64,000 nt of DNA from Variovorax paradoxus (GCF_030815855.1 NZ_JAUSXG010000001.1:3224001-3288000); one strand, 5' to 3'. Numbered from the stretch's first letter, positions 7,798-16,573 are shown. The notes: generated from the sequence alone by a model not told the origin. Made by a program: numbers and translations.

Positions 7798-9423
7798 ATG
7801 TTCCGCCTCCGCCTGTCCATCGCATTCGCCGTTCTTGTCGCGCTGGTCTGCGCCCAGGCCGGTTTCGTCTACTGGGGTTCGAACCGGGTCAACGACTACG
7901 CCCAGCACAGCCGCCTGGCAAGCGACATCCTGTCGGAACTGCTGGATCTCTCGGCCAGCAAGCAAAGGCTGCGCGTCTGGGCGTCCCAGCAGCTGATGGA
8001 TGCGGATGCGTCGCCCGAGGTGCGCGACAGCCAGCTGGCGCGCATGCAGAACAGCGCGGAGACGCTCAGGCAGCTCGCCCGCCGCGACCTCTTCCTCTGG
8101 AACGGTATCGCCGCGCGCGACGGCGTGCCGATACCGCCGGAAGTCGACCAGCTCGTCTCCGTGAGCGAACTGCTCAACGACAACATCGCCGCCGTTCGCA
8201 CGCGCTTGCTGAGGCTGGCGCCGTTGGAGCGCGGTGCGGAGTTCGCCAGCGTCTGGAAGGAGCTGAACGAAGTCTTCGACGTGGCGCGCGGCCGCGATCT
8301 GCGCGAGTTGATCAACGGCGCCATCGAACGGCAGCGCAATGTGATGCCCGTGGCTCGCGCCGCGACCGAACGGGGGCTGGACCAGCTGCGGCAGCAGGCG
8401 GTCCGGCTTGCAGCGCTCACGCTGGCCGCCGCGATCGTGCTGGCGCTGTATTTGAACCGGCGGCTGCAGCGGCCGCTGGACCGCCTGCTCGAAGGCACGC
8501 AGGCATTGCAGGCCGGCGCACTCGACCACCGCATCGCACTGCCTTCGCGCGACGAGTTCGGACGCGTTGCCGAGCACTTCAACGCGATGGCGGCCGAGCT
8601 GCAGCGGCATCGGCTCGAGGCCGACGCCGCGCGCCGCCGGCTCGAGGATGCGGTGCTGGAGCGCACCAGCGAACTGAGCGCCGCGCACCAGACGCTGCAA
8701 CAGATCGACCAGCGGCGGCGCCAGCTTCTTGCCGACCTGAGCCACGAGCTTCGCACCCCGGCCACCGCGATCCGCGGCGAGGCGGAGATCGCGCTGCGCG
8801 GCGCCGAGAAGCCGATCGCCGAGTACCACCAGACATTGACGCGCATCGTCGGCGGTGTGAAGCAGCTCACCGGCGTGATCGACGACCTTCTCTTGGTCGC
8901 CAGGGCCGAGGCGGATCAACTCGCAATGCGCTTCGGCGCGGTCGATCTTGCGGAACTGCTGGGCGACGCCACCGAAACGGCCTCGACGCTGGGTGCGCGG
9001 CACAACGTTTGCGTTCAACTCGAAGCCCCCGAAGCGGAGCGGCCCGCGGTCATGCTGCAGGCCGATGCCGACCGCCTGCGGCAGGCCCTCGTGATCGTGC
9101 TCGACAACGCGGTGCGCTACTCGCGCAACGAAGGAACGGTGCGTGTGAGCTGGCGGTTGCTCGACAGCCGCGTGCAGGTGGTCGTGGCCGACGAGGGAAT
9201 CGGCATCGATGCGGATGAACTTCCGAAGGTGTTCGAACGCTTCGTGCGTGGCCGCCGGGCGCGCCTGCACCGCGCCGATGGAACCGGTATCGGGTTGTCG
9301 ATCGCGCAGGCCATCGTGCAGGCCCACCACGGCCGCATCGAGATCGAGAGCGCTCCCCAACAGGGCACAAAGGTGCGCATCGAGCTGCCGTGCCACTTTC
9401 CCAACCTGACACATCAAACATGA
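7798..9423 (+). CDS. membrane sensor histidine kinase
   Basis: 541 residues. A first membrane helix (IAFAVLVALVCAQAGFVYW, about 8-26), a periplasmic sensor region of about 175 residues with no recognised domain, a second helix near residues 201-221 (AALTLAAAIVLALYL), a HAMP linker, and the kinase core. The phospho-acceptor is His316 in LADLSHELRTPATAIRG. The ATPase has the N box (VLDNAVRYSRNEG), DEGIGID and GTGIGLSIAQAIVQAHHG. It overlaps the response regulator gene by ATGA. The sensor region is all-helical and rich in Gln/Arg; its signal is unknown. Confidence 0.93.
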   Translation: MFRLRLSIAFAVLVALVCAQAGFVYWGSNRVNDYAQHSRLASDILSELLDLSASKQRLRVWASQQLMDADASPEVRDSQLARMQNSAETLRQLARRDLFLWNGIAARDGVPIPPEVDQLVSVSELLNDNIAAVRTRLLRLAPLERGAEFASVWKELNEVFDVARGRDLRELINGAIERQRNVMPVARAATERGLDQLRQQAVRLAALTLAAAIVLALYLNRRLQRPLDRLLEGTQALQAGALDHRIALPSRDEFGRVAEHFNAMAAELQRHRLEADAARRRLEDAVLERTSELSAAHQTLQQIDQRRRQLLADLSHELRTPATAIRGEAEIALRGAEKPIAEYHQTLTRIVGGVKQLTGVIDDLLLVARAEADQLAMRFGAVDLAELLGDATETASTLGARHNVCVQLEAPEAERPAVMLQADADRLRQALVIVLDNAVRYSRNEGTVRVSWRLLDSRVQVVVADEGIGIDADELPKVFERFVRGRRARLHRADGTGIGLSIAQAIVQAHHGRIEIESAPQQGTKVRIELPCHFPNLTHQT

Positions 9424-10103
9424 ACATCCTGGTTGTCGAAGACGACGCGCGCGTCGCCGACTTTCTGCTGCGCGGCCTGGGCGCCGAGGGCTACCGCGTG
9501 CAACTTGCGCGCACGGGGCCCGAAGGCCTCGAACTCGCGCGCAGCAGCGAGCTGTCGCTGTTGCTGCTGGACCTGATGCTTCCGGGCCTGAGCGGGCTGG
9601 AGCTGTGCCAGACGCTGCGCGCCGAAGGCCACCACGTGCCGGTGCTGATGCTCACCGCATTGAGCAACACGGAGGACAAGGTCAGCGGCCTGCGCCTGGG
9701 CGCCGACGACTACCTCACCAAGCCTTTCGCCTTCGAGGAGCTGCTGGCGCGCATCGAGGCCTTGCTGCGCCGCGGCCGGGAGCAACGGCCAAGGGCCACC
9801 ACGCTGCAGGTGGCCGACCTGGTGCTCGACCGCGAACGCATGGAGGTGACCCGCGCCGGCAAGCTCGTGCCGCTGACGGCCAAGGAGCTTGCGTTCCTCG
9901 AGCTGTTGATGGCGGCACCCGGCCGCGTCTACAGCCGCGAGCGGATTCTTTCCAACGTCTGGGGCACGAACGAGGACCCGCTGACCAACATCGTCGACGT
10001 CTACATGCGGCGCTTGCGCGGCAAGATCGACGAAGGCCATCCCGTGGCCTTGCTGAAGACGGTGCGCGGGCTCGGCTATCGGCTCGATGCCGCGGCGGCC
10101 TGA
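9420..10103 (+). CDS. OmpR-family response regulator
   Basis: 227 residues. The receiver domain has the acidic pocket (EDD at 7-9), phospho-acceptor Asp51 (LLLLDLMLPG), Thr/Ser switch (MLTAL) and the conserved Lys in DDYLTKPF. The C-terminal winged helix contains LTAKELAFLELLMAAPGRV and VDVYMRRLRGKID, typical of the OmpR/PhoB class. Translation is coupled to the kinase by a 4-base overlap. The operon is followed by a secreted SnoaL-like protein gene whose promoter carries four 11-base-phased half-sites, probably the regulator's target. Confidence 0.95.
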   Translation: MNILVVEDDARVADFLLRGLGAEGYRVQLARTGPEGLELARSSELSLLLLDLMLPGLSGLELCQTLRAEGHHVPVLMLTALSNTEDKVSGLRLGADDYLTKPFAFEELLARIEALLRRGREQRPRATTLQVADLVLDRERMEVTRAGKLVPLTAKELAFLELLMAAPGRVYSRERILSNVWGTNEDPLTNIVDVYMRRLRGKIDEGHPVALLKTVRGLGYRLDAAAA

Positions 10104-10108
10104 TGCCG

Positions 10109-10148
10109 GTTCATCCGATGTTCATCTGCGCGTCACACCCGATTCATC
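10109..10148 (+). promoter_or_regulatory. four phased TTCAT-like half-sites
   Basis: TTCAT at 10110, TTCAT at 10121, GTCAC at 10132 and TTCAT at 10143 are spaced exactly 11 bases apart (N6 between pentamers). They begin 6 bases after the response regulator stop and lie about 120-155 bases before the SnoaL-like gene. The arrangement fits head-to-tail binding by OmpR-family dimers. Confidence 0.6.
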
Positions 10149-10265
10149 GCGGACCCCCGGTGGCGTTCAGGGAGAAACCGAACAATGAAGTCCTGCATCG
10201 CAACAACGATGCGGCACCGGAGATGCCGGTGATTCGACCCTCCATTGGAAAAAAAGGAAAACTCC

Positions 10266-10751
10266 ATGAACGTGCTTCGTACGCTTTCTCTCTCGGCAAC
10301 CACGGCGGCGGTGCTCGCCATGTCGACCTCGGCCTTCGCGCAGGCGCCGGCCGCAGGGATTTGCGTGCCGGCCACCGAGCCGCAGATTGCGGCGCTGTTC
10401 GACCGCTGGAACGACTCGCTGCGCACGCTGGATGCCGACAAGGTGGTGGCCAACTACGCCGTGGACGGTGTGCTGCTGCCGACCGTGTCGAACACGCCGC
10501 GCACCAACCCGGCGGAGATTCGCGACTACTTCGTCAAGTTTCTGAAGGGATCGCCGCAGGGCAAGATCGATCACCGCATCATCAAGGTCGGCTGCAACGT
10601 GGCGCAGGACGTCGGCACCTACACCTTCAAGTTCAAGGACGGCAAGACCGTCCATGCCAGGTACACCTATGTCTACGAATGGGTGAACGGCCAATGGCTG
10701 ATTGCCCACCACCACTCGTCGGCAATGCCCGAAGTCGTCGCGGCGAGGTAA
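10266..10751 (+). CDS. secreted SgcJ/EcaC (SnoaL-like) family protein
   Basis: 161 residues. A Sec signal peptide (VLRTLSLSATTAAVLAMSTSAFAQA) precedes a single cystatin-like alpha+beta barrel domain of the SgcJ/EcaC or CaMKII-association type: EPQIAALFDRWNDSLRTLD, NYAVDGVLLPTVSN, and a C-terminal VYEWVNGQWLIAHHHSS. The final HHHSS is characteristic. The ATG at 10266 begins the signal peptide; the upstream in-frame ATG (10245) would displace it. Members are small ligand-binding or scaffold proteins; no reaction is established. Position and shared promoter repeats tie it to the kinase/regulator pair. Confidence 0.85.
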   Translation: MNVLRTLSLSATTAAVLAMSTSAFAQAPAAGICVPATEPQIAALFDRWNDSLRTLDADKVVANYAVDGVLLPTVSNTPRTNPAEIRDYFVKFLKGSPQGKIDHRIIKVGCNVAQDVGTYTFKFKDGKTVHARYTYVYEWVNGQWLIAHHHSSAMPEVVAAR

Positions 10752-10873
10752 AAAAGCCCCGCCATCGGTGCCCCCGCGGCTGCACAAGCGCGGCGGCACC
10801 CGTCTTCTCGTGGCATCCTCTGCGGATATTTCCGGCCCACCTTCCCCGGCACCGCCGCGCTGAAAGGACTTCC

Positions 10874-11623
10874 ATGCTCGAACTCTTGACCGATCCGCAG
10901 GTCTGGATCGCCTTCGCTACCTTGACCGCGCTCGAGCTCGTTCTGGGTATCGACAACATCATCTTCATCTCGATCCTGGTCGACAAGCTCCCCGCCGCCA
11001 AGCGTGAGTTCGCACGCCGGGTCGGGCTGTTCATGGCCATGTTCATGCGCATCGGGCTGTTGCTGGTGCTCGCCTGGATCGTCGGCCTGGTGGCGCCGCT
11101 TTTCTCGATCTTCAGCCAGGGGATCTCGGGCCGCGACCTGATCCTGATCCTGGGCGGCCTGTTCCTGATCTGGAAGAGCACGAGCGAGGTTCACCAGTCG
11201 CTGGAAGGCGGCCACGAAGAGAAGCCCAGCGCCGTCAAGGCCACCTTCGCGTCGGTGATCCTGCAGATCATGGTCATCGATCTCGTGTTCTCGCTGGACT
11301 CGATCATCACCGCCGTCGGCATGGTGGACGACGTGCGCGTCATGATCGCCGCCGTGATTGTCTCGGTGTTCCTGATGATGCTGTTCGCCGGCCCGATCGG
11401 CCGCTTCGTCTCGAACCATCCGACCATCAAGATGCTGGCGCTGGCCTTTCTCGTGGTGGTGGGCGTGGTCCTTGTCGCGGAGGGCTTCGGCCATCACGTG
11501 CCGAAGGGCTACGTCTACTTTGCGATGGCTTTCTCCGTGGCCGTGGAGATGCTCAACATCAGAATGCGCAAGAAGTCGGCCAAGCGGGTGGAACTGCACC
11601 CACCCCATATCCCCGGGGATTGA
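10874..11623 (+). CDS. TerC family integral membrane protein
   Basis: 249 residues with about seven hydrophobic segments. The two TerC signatures are present: LGIDNIIFISILVDKLP near the N-terminus and MVIDLVFSLDSIITAVGM in the middle, each with membrane-embedded acidic residues. TerC/Alx proteins are implicated in metal (Mn) export and tellurite resistance. The 122 bases upstream do not show the conserved core of the Mn-sensing yybP-ykoY riboswitch. Full length for the short TerC (YgdQ-type) class. It stands between the two-component cluster and TctBA. Confidence 0.9.
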   Translation: MLELLTDPQVWIAFATLTALELVLGIDNIIFISILVDKLPAAKREFARRVGLFMAMFMRIGLLLVLAWIVGLVAPLFSIFSQGISGRDLILILGGLFLIWKSTSEVHQSLEGGHEEKPSAVKATFASVILQIMVIDLVFSLDSIITAVGMVDDVRVMIAAVIVSVFLMMLFAGPIGRFVSNHPTIKMLALAFLVVVGVVLVAEGFGHHVPKGYVYFAMAFSVAVEMLNIRMRKKSAKRVELHPPHIPGD

Positions 11624-11834
11624 GGCGGCCCGCGCCGGTTGCCGCTGGCCAGTTCGGTGCAGGCCTGCAGCCCGCTCGGGCATGCAGGCGTAAGTAGTTC
11701 CCCTCAGGCGCTCGTCAGATTCCGATCAGTTCGGAAAAAGAGCATGTGACCGTCCGGAGTTTCATCCGGACGGAGACAAACCCGCGCCGATGCTCCGGCT
11801 CGGGTGGATTCAATTCACATCACATCCTGAGCGT

Positions 11835-12257
11835 ATGAAAAATAGAAACCTTGTCAGAGGTCTGTTCCTCATGGCCATCGCCTTGGCCTTCGGACTGACG
11901 GCGCTGCGCTACCCCATCGGAGATCTGAGCCGCGCGGGGGCGGGGCTGTTCCCTGCCCTGGTGAGCGGCATGCTGCTGCTGATCGGCATTGCGACGGTCC
12001 TCCGGTCGTTCTTCGTCGAGCAGGTGCCGTTGCAACTCAACTTCAGGAATATCGCGCTCATTCTCGGAAGCCTCTGCGGGTTCGCGCTGATCTCGATGTA
12101 CCTGGACATGGTCGTGGGCATTGTCTTCATGGTGTTCTGTTCGGCATTCGCGGGCAGTTCGTACTCGTGGGTGCGCAACGTCAAAGTCTCGGCCGGCCTG
12201 ATCGCGATGGCATTCGCGCTTCAGAAACTTCTCGGCCTGAACCTGCCGCTCTTCTGA
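11835..12257 (+). CDS. tctB: tripartite tricarboxylate transporter small membrane subunit TctB
   Basis: 140 residues from the ATG at 11835 (MKNRNLVRGLFLMAIALAF). Four hydrophobic helices and the pattern GLTALRYPIGDLSRAGAGLFP, typical of the TctB family. It is the small membrane subunit of a secondary transporter that works with TctA and a periplasmic Bug receptor. It ends 7 bases before tctA, which indicates one operon. No receptor gene is adjacent; one of the orphan Bug proteins in or outside this window may serve it. Confidence 0.88.
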   Translation: MKNRNLVRGLFLMAIALAFGLTALRYPIGDLSRAGAGLFPALVSGMLLLIGIATVLRSFFVEQVPLQLNFRNIALILGSLCGFALISMYLDMVVGIVFMVFCSAFAGSSYSWVRNVKVSAGLIAMAFALQKLLGLNLPLF

Positions 12258-12264
12258 AAGGCCG

Positions 12265-13785
12265 ATGATGGAAGTCCTCCACAACCTGGCGTTTGGCTTT
12301 TCACACGCCCTGACATGGCAGAACCTGATGTTCTGCGCCATCGGCTGCACCGTGGGCACGCTGGTCGGCCTGCTGCCCGGCCTGGGTCCGCTGGCCACCA
12401 TCAGCCTGCTGCTGCCGCTGACCTATTCCATTCCCACGACCGGCGCGCTCATCATGCTGGCCGGCATCTACTACGGTGCGCAATACGGCGACAGCGTGAG
12501 CGCCATCACGATGAAGATCCCGCATGCCAGCAGCATCGTGGCCTGCATCGACGGCTACCAGATGACGCTGAAGGGGCAGACGGGGCTGGCGCTGTTCACG
12601 GCCGGTTTTTCCAGCTTCATCGGCGGCACGGTCGCCATCCTGGTGCTGTCGTTTTTCGCACCTATGCTGGGCGAGGTGGCCTTCCTGTTCGGCCCCGCGG
12701 ACTACGTTGCGATGATGCTCGTGGGGTTCGTGTGCGTGAGCTTTGTCACCACCGGCAACCTGCTGAACGGCCTGGCGATGTGCATGATCGGCGTGCTGCT
12801 GGGAACGATCGGCACCGACGTGAACAGCGGCATGGCGCGGTTCACGCTCGACTTGCCTTTCCTGACGGATGGCGTCGGCATCGTGAGCATCGCGCTGGGC
12901 TGCTTCGGCATTGCCGAGATCACCAAGAACCTCGACTCCCGGGAAGAGCGCTCGCCGTTCAACGGCAAGATCAACCTGATTCCCACCTGGGCGGAGTTCA
13001 AGCGGATCATCCCCAGTGCCTTGCGCGGCAGCGTGGTCGGCTCGCTGCTGGGGATCCTTCCCGGCGGCGGCCCGACTATTGCGCAGTTTGCGGCGTATGC
13101 GCTCGACAAGAAGGTCAGCAAGTACAAGCATGAGATCGGCACCGGCTGCATCGAAGGCGTGGCCGGGCAGGCCGCTGCCGATGAAGCGGCCGCGCGCACG
13201 AGCTTCATTCCGCTGATGAGCATCGGGATTCCGGAGAACGCCGTGATGGCGCTGATGCTGGCCGCCTTCATCATCAAGGGCATTCAGCCGGGCCCGAACA
13301 TGATCGCCAGCCACCCCGAGTTGTTCTGGGGCCTGGTCGCCAGCATGTGGATCGGCAACGTCTTTCTGCTGGTCTTGAACGTGCCGCTGGTGCGCTACTG
13401 GCTCTCGGTCTTCAAGATTCCGTACAGCGTGCTGTTCCCGTCGATCCTGTTCTTCTGCTGCATCGGCACGTACAGCGTGAACAACAATCTGGAAGACGTC
13501 TTCATCACGGCCGCCTTCGGGTTCATGGGCTACATGTTCATGCGGCTGGAACTGGATGCGGCGCCGCTCATGCTCGGGTTCATCCTCGGTCCGATGCTCG
13601 AAGAAAACTTCCGCCGCGCAATGCTGCTGAGCCGCGGCAGCTTCAGCCCCTTCGCCACGCGCCCGATCAGCGGCACGCTGATGGCCCTGATTGCCATCTT
13701 CATCGTCTGGCAGCTGGCTTCGTTCATCCTGCAGGCGCGAAAGAAAAGCGTCGTCGAACCTCCTCTCGCGGCGCTGGAGCCATAA
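12265..13785 (+). CDS. tctA: tripartite tricarboxylate transporter large permease TctA
   Basis: 506 residues (ATGs at 12265 and 12268 are both possible; AAAGG lies a few bases upstream). About 11-12 transmembrane helices. TctA signatures are GTLVGLLPGLGPLATISLLLP near the N-terminus, ITMKIPHASSIVACIDGYQM, and GSLLGILPGGGPTIAQFAAYAL with the duplicated Gly-rich motif. The substrate is normally a small carboxylate delivered by a Bug receptor. It is followed by a short intergenic region and a convergent unknown gene. Confidence 0.93.
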   Translation: MMEVLHNLAFGFSHALTWQNLMFCAIGCTVGTLVGLLPGLGPLATISLLLPLTYSIPTTGALIMLAGIYYGAQYGDSVSAITMKIPHASSIVACIDGYQMTLKGQTGLALFTAGFSSFIGGTVAILVLSFFAPMLGEVAFLFGPADYVAMMLVGFVCVSFVTTGNLLNGLAMCMIGVLLGTIGTDVNSGMARFTLDLPFLTDGVGIVSIALGCFGIAEITKNLDSREERSPFNGKINLIPTWAEFKRIIPSALRGSVVGSLLGILPGGGPTIAQFAAYALDKKVSKYKHEIGTGCIEGVAGQAAADEAAARTSFIPLMSIGIPENAVMALMLAAFIIKGIQPGPNMIASHPELFWGLVASMWIGNVFLLVLNVPLVRYWLSVFKIPYSVLFPSILFFCCIGTYSVNNNLEDVFITAAFGFMGYMFMRLELDAAPLMLGFILGPMLEENFRRAMLLSRGSFSPFATRPISGTLMALIAIFIVWQLASFILQARKKSVVEPPLAALEP

Positions 13786-13847
13786 AAGTAAGCCGGAGTG
13801 CATTCACACGAGCGGCCTCTTGAACGACAGGCCGCTCGTGACCGGTT

Positions 13848-15023
13848 TCACGCGCTTTCGGGGCGATGAAGACCGAGCCGAGGCCCTGCGATCTTGCAGT
13901 CCTCGATGTGGAGGACGAAGCGCATGCGCGCGCCTTCATCGATAAGAATCTGGAGCTTGAGCCGCGCCGTGATCGTGTCGCAGCTCAGCCGCAGGTCCCT
14001 CCACGTCGCCGCTGCATCGCGGACCGACAGTGAAGCCATCTCGACGGTCAAACCGTCGTCCAGCGCCTCGGAGCGCAGTCCGACCGCATTGGCACCTTGA
14101 CCGCTTCCCTCCATGTGCGCTTGCATTCCCGGCACGGCCATGCGTCCGTCGCCGAGTTGCACCTTGCCCGACAGCGCGGTGCGGCCCAGCAGCAGGCGCG
14201 CCTGCTGCGTCAATCCCTGGCTTCCGCCATCGACGCCTTGGCGCAGCATCGCCTCGGCAAAATCCTGCAGGTGCAGCTTGCCGCGCTCGGAGACCCATGG
14301 GCTCAGCAAGGCCCCGCGGCGCTCGAACTCCACACCTGCGAGCGGCGCCGAGGCGAACTGGTACAGGTAGCTGCGGCCATTCGGCGCATCGACATAAAGG
14401 CCCAGCCGGCTCACGCCCATGCGCGAGTCCGGCCCCACATGCTCGACGGTCGCGTCGTTGAAGTCGACCTGCCCCTGCCGTATGGGCACCGTGACCTCGG
14501 CGTCGAACAGCAAGTGCGCGTCGGTGATCTGCCCGCGAATCGTGCCCTCGGCCTCGCCGAGCGGGCCAAGGCACCATGCGTTGGCTGCTATGGGGAGCGC
14601 CGGAGCGGCGCCGGCAGAGGACGCCGCCCTGCCCGCTTCCCGCAAGGCCTCCCACATCGCCAGCAGGTGCGGCGGCATGACCAAGGGGCCCTGCAGCGTC
14701 ACTCCCGAGAGCTCGGCCTCGACCGCCTGGGCGGCAGACAGACGCGGGATGCCGGCCTCCGTGCGCACCTGCCCCGCCAGTTGGTGCACGGCGACGCGGC
14801 CGATCTCCAGCACAAGCGCTCCCGATGCCAGCCGAAGCGCCGTCGCTTCGAACTCGCGGATTCCGACCTCGAGCACGCCCTCCTGCCTGGGCTCCCAAGA
14901 GATGCCCTCGAACGAGCAGCGGTTGCGAGCCGCGCTGCCTGAAGGCCCGAGTTCCGAACCGAGCAGGAGGTGGGCGAGGGAAGCCGCGAGCGAGACGGTC
15001 ATGGGCACTTTTCTACCAGACAT
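13848..15023 (-). CDS. protein of unknown function
   Basis: 391 residues from the ATG at 15023 (MSGRKVPMTVSLAASLAHLL), or 384 from the ATG at 15002. I do not recognise the family. It has no signal peptide or membrane helix. The sequence is rich in alternating hydrophobic beta-type stretches (EVGIREFEATALRLASGALVLEIG; AEGTIRGQITDAHLLFDAEV; LLGRTALSGKVQLGDGRMAV), suggesting repeated beta structure reminiscent of AsmA-like or lipid-transfer proteins, but this is weak. Its 5' end abuts a LysR remnant encoded on the other strand. It may be a lineage-specific gene. Confidence 0.55.
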   Translation of the reverse strand: MSGRKVPMTVSLAASLAHLLLGSELGPSGSAARNRCSFEGISWEPRQEGVLEVGIREFEATALRLASGALVLEIGRVAVHQLAGQVRTEAGIPRLSAAQAVEAELSGVTLQGPLVMPPHLLAMWEALREAGRAASSAGAAPALPIAANAWCLGPLGEAEGTIRGQITDAHLLFDAEVTVPIRQGQVDFNDATVEHVGPDSRMGVSRLGLYVDAPNGRSYLYQFASAPLAGVEFERRGALLSPWVSERGKLHLQDFAEAMLRQGVDGGSQGLTQQARLLLGRTALSGKVQLGDGRMAVPGMQAHMEGSGQGANAVGLRSEALDDGLTVEMASLSVRDAAATWRDLRLSCDTITARLKLQILIDEGARMRFVLHIEDCKIAGPRLGLHRPESA

Positions 15024-15044
15024 TGCGCTGGAATACAGTCGGCC

Positions 15045-15359
15045 GTTCAGCCGCACTCGGCACTCGGGGCGTTCGAGCACGTGCTGGTGTCGCCGGAAGG
15101 CGACCGGCACGGCCTGGTGGATCAGTTGCTGGCGCAGGCGGGCAAGCGCCGCACGCTGCGCCTGACCCTGCCGCAGATGTTCGCAACGCCGGCCATCGTG
15201 GCGGAAACCGATCTGGCCGCCACCGTTCCCAGGCAGGTGGCGCTGGCCTCGCCTGCACGGCGAAAGCTGGTGATGTTCCCGCCCCCGGTGCCCTTGCCGA
15301 GCATTGCCTTCAACCTGATCTGGCATCGGCGCAACGATGCCCATCCCGCGCAGCAGTGA
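15045..15359 (+). pseudogene. LysR-type regulator remnant (C-terminal effector domain)
   Basis: The plus-strand frame here reads FEHVLVSPEGDRHGLVDQLL, then RRTLRLTLPQMFATPAIVAETDLAATVPRQVA and LPSIAFNLIWHRRNDAHPAQQ before a stop. This is the C-terminal half of the substrate-binding domain of a LysR-type regulator: VSP-G--HG, VAETDL-AT-P and LIWH--N--DPA are conserved landmarks. No DNA-binding domain lies upstream; the sequence there belongs to an antisense unknown gene. The fragment ends a few residues short of the usual C-terminus. I infer a truncated relic; the 5' boundary is approximate. Confidence 0.7.
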
Positions 15360-15535
15360 TTGAGGTCGCTGATCGCAGAGGTTGCCGGATCCAGGTGAGG
15401 CGGCACTGCATGCAACACGCTGGCCGTGACAAGATTGCATTGAAATTGCAGCGCTGGACTCGCGCGGGTTGCGCGCGAAACGACGCAGCATGGAGCATGC
15501 ATTCCCTCCTCTTTCTCCTTGCGCGAAGGTGACCT

Positions 15536-16240
15536 ATGAAACCCAGCCTCCCCTTGCTCATGAGCCTCAACGGCGGCTTCGTCGACACCGCCGGCTTCCT
15601 GGCGCTGCAGGGCCTGTTCACGGCCCATGTCACGGGCAACTTCGTGACCATCGGCGCGGCGCTGGTGCACGGCACCTCGGGCGCGTTGACCAAGCTGGTC
15701 GCGCTGCCGGTGTTCTGCGCCGTGGTGGTCCTCGCGCGATGGCTCGGTCACGGGTTGCCCGCTCTCGGCCTGCCGGTGCTGCGCACGATGCTGGTGCTCA
15801 AGGCGCTGCTGCTGGCGGCGGGCGCGGCCTTCGCAATCTGCCACGGGCCCTTCAACGACAGCGACAGCGGCCTCGCGATGCTCACCGGCATGTCGCTGGT
15901 GTCGGCCATGGCGATCCAGAACGCCGTGCACCGGCTGCATCTGGGCAACGCCCCGCCGACCACGCTCATGACAGGCACCACCACGCAGGTGATGATCGAC
16001 ATCACCGACCTGCTGCGAGGCCTGCCGCCGGAAGATGCCGTCGTGGCGCGCGCCCGGCTGCGGCGCATGACCCGCAGCGTCGCCGTGTTCGCCGCGGGTT
16101 GCGCCGCCGCCGCGCTCATCTACAGCCGCGTGAATGTCTGGTGCTTCGTGGTGCCACCGGTGCTGGCTGCCTGCGCCGTGCTGCTCCAGCGCGCCACGCA
16201 CGAAGGCGAGGCCGCCGAAACGGCCGGCTCCCGCCGCTGA
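15536..16240 (+). CDS. DUF1275 (YoaK-like) membrane protein
   Basis: 234 residues with about six hydrophobic helices. The DUF1275 signatures are MSLNGGFVDTAGFLALQGLFTAHVTGNFV at the N-terminus and the central AIQNAVHR-HL followed by PTTLMTGTTTQVMIDI. The family is widespread and of unknown transport function. AAGGTGA lies a few bases before the ATG. The 176 bases upstream hold TGCA-rich short repeats but no clear promoter. It stands alone, convergent with the GNAT gene. Confidence 0.88.
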   Translation: MKPSLPLLMSLNGGFVDTAGFLALQGLFTAHVTGNFVTIGAALVHGTSGALTKLVALPVFCAVVVLARWLGHGLPALGLPVLRTMLVLKALLLAAGAAFAICHGPFNDSDSGLAMLTGMSLVSAMAIQNAVHRLHLGNAPPTTLMTGTTTQVMIDITDLLRGLPPEDAVVARARLRRMTRSVAVFAAGCAAAALIYSRVNVWCFVVPPVLAACAVLLQRATHEGEAAETAGSRR

Positions 16241-16258
16241 AGGTCCGCCCCGGCCGGG

Positions 16259-16573
16259 TCAGAGGCCCAGCAGCGTGCGGCCTTCTTCGGCCAGCAGGTC
16301 ATGCGTCTCGGGATGCGAGCGCATGTAGGCCGCGAACACCGGGCACTGCGGAATGACGCGCAGGCCGCGTTCGCGCGCCGAAGCCAGGCCCGCGAGAACC
16401 AGCTGCCGGGCCACGCCCTGGCCTTGCAGCGCCTCGGGCACCAGCGTGTGGACGAAAGTGATGACGCCGTCCGCCAGGCTGTAGATGGCGACCGCGCGTT
16501 CGCCCTGCGATGCGAATTCGAAGCGGTGCTTCGAGGGGTTGTCTTGAACGAGGGATGAAGAAGGCGTGGTCAT
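16259..16573 (-). CDS. small GNAT-fold N-acetyltransferase (CG domain)
   Basis: 104 residues. It matches the short single-domain acetyltransferase family (PF14542, human NATD1-like): FEFASQGERAVAIYSL, the acetyl-CoA loop VPEALQGQGVARQLV, and VIPQCPVFAAYMRSHPE, where the Cys-Pro and the terminal His-Pro are family landmarks. Substrates of this family are unknown. It is the distal gene of the minus-strand block, separated from the alpha/beta hydrolase by 159 bases without a recognisable element. Confidence 0.85.
   Translation of the reverse strand: MTTPSSSLVQDNPSKHRFEFASQGERAVAIYSLADGVITFVHTLVPEALQGQGVARQLVLAGLASARERGLRVIPQCPVFAAYMRSHPETHDLLAEEGRTLLGL

Noticed and set aside
10752..10873. Possible manganese riboswitch (yybP-ykoY) before TerC
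   Set aside because: TerC genes often have it, but the conserved core is not visible in this stretch.
13848..15491. 547-residue version of the unknown gene
   Set aside because: The extra N-terminal 156 residues are the antisense of the LysR remnant and intergenic DNA; starts at 15023 or 15002 are better.
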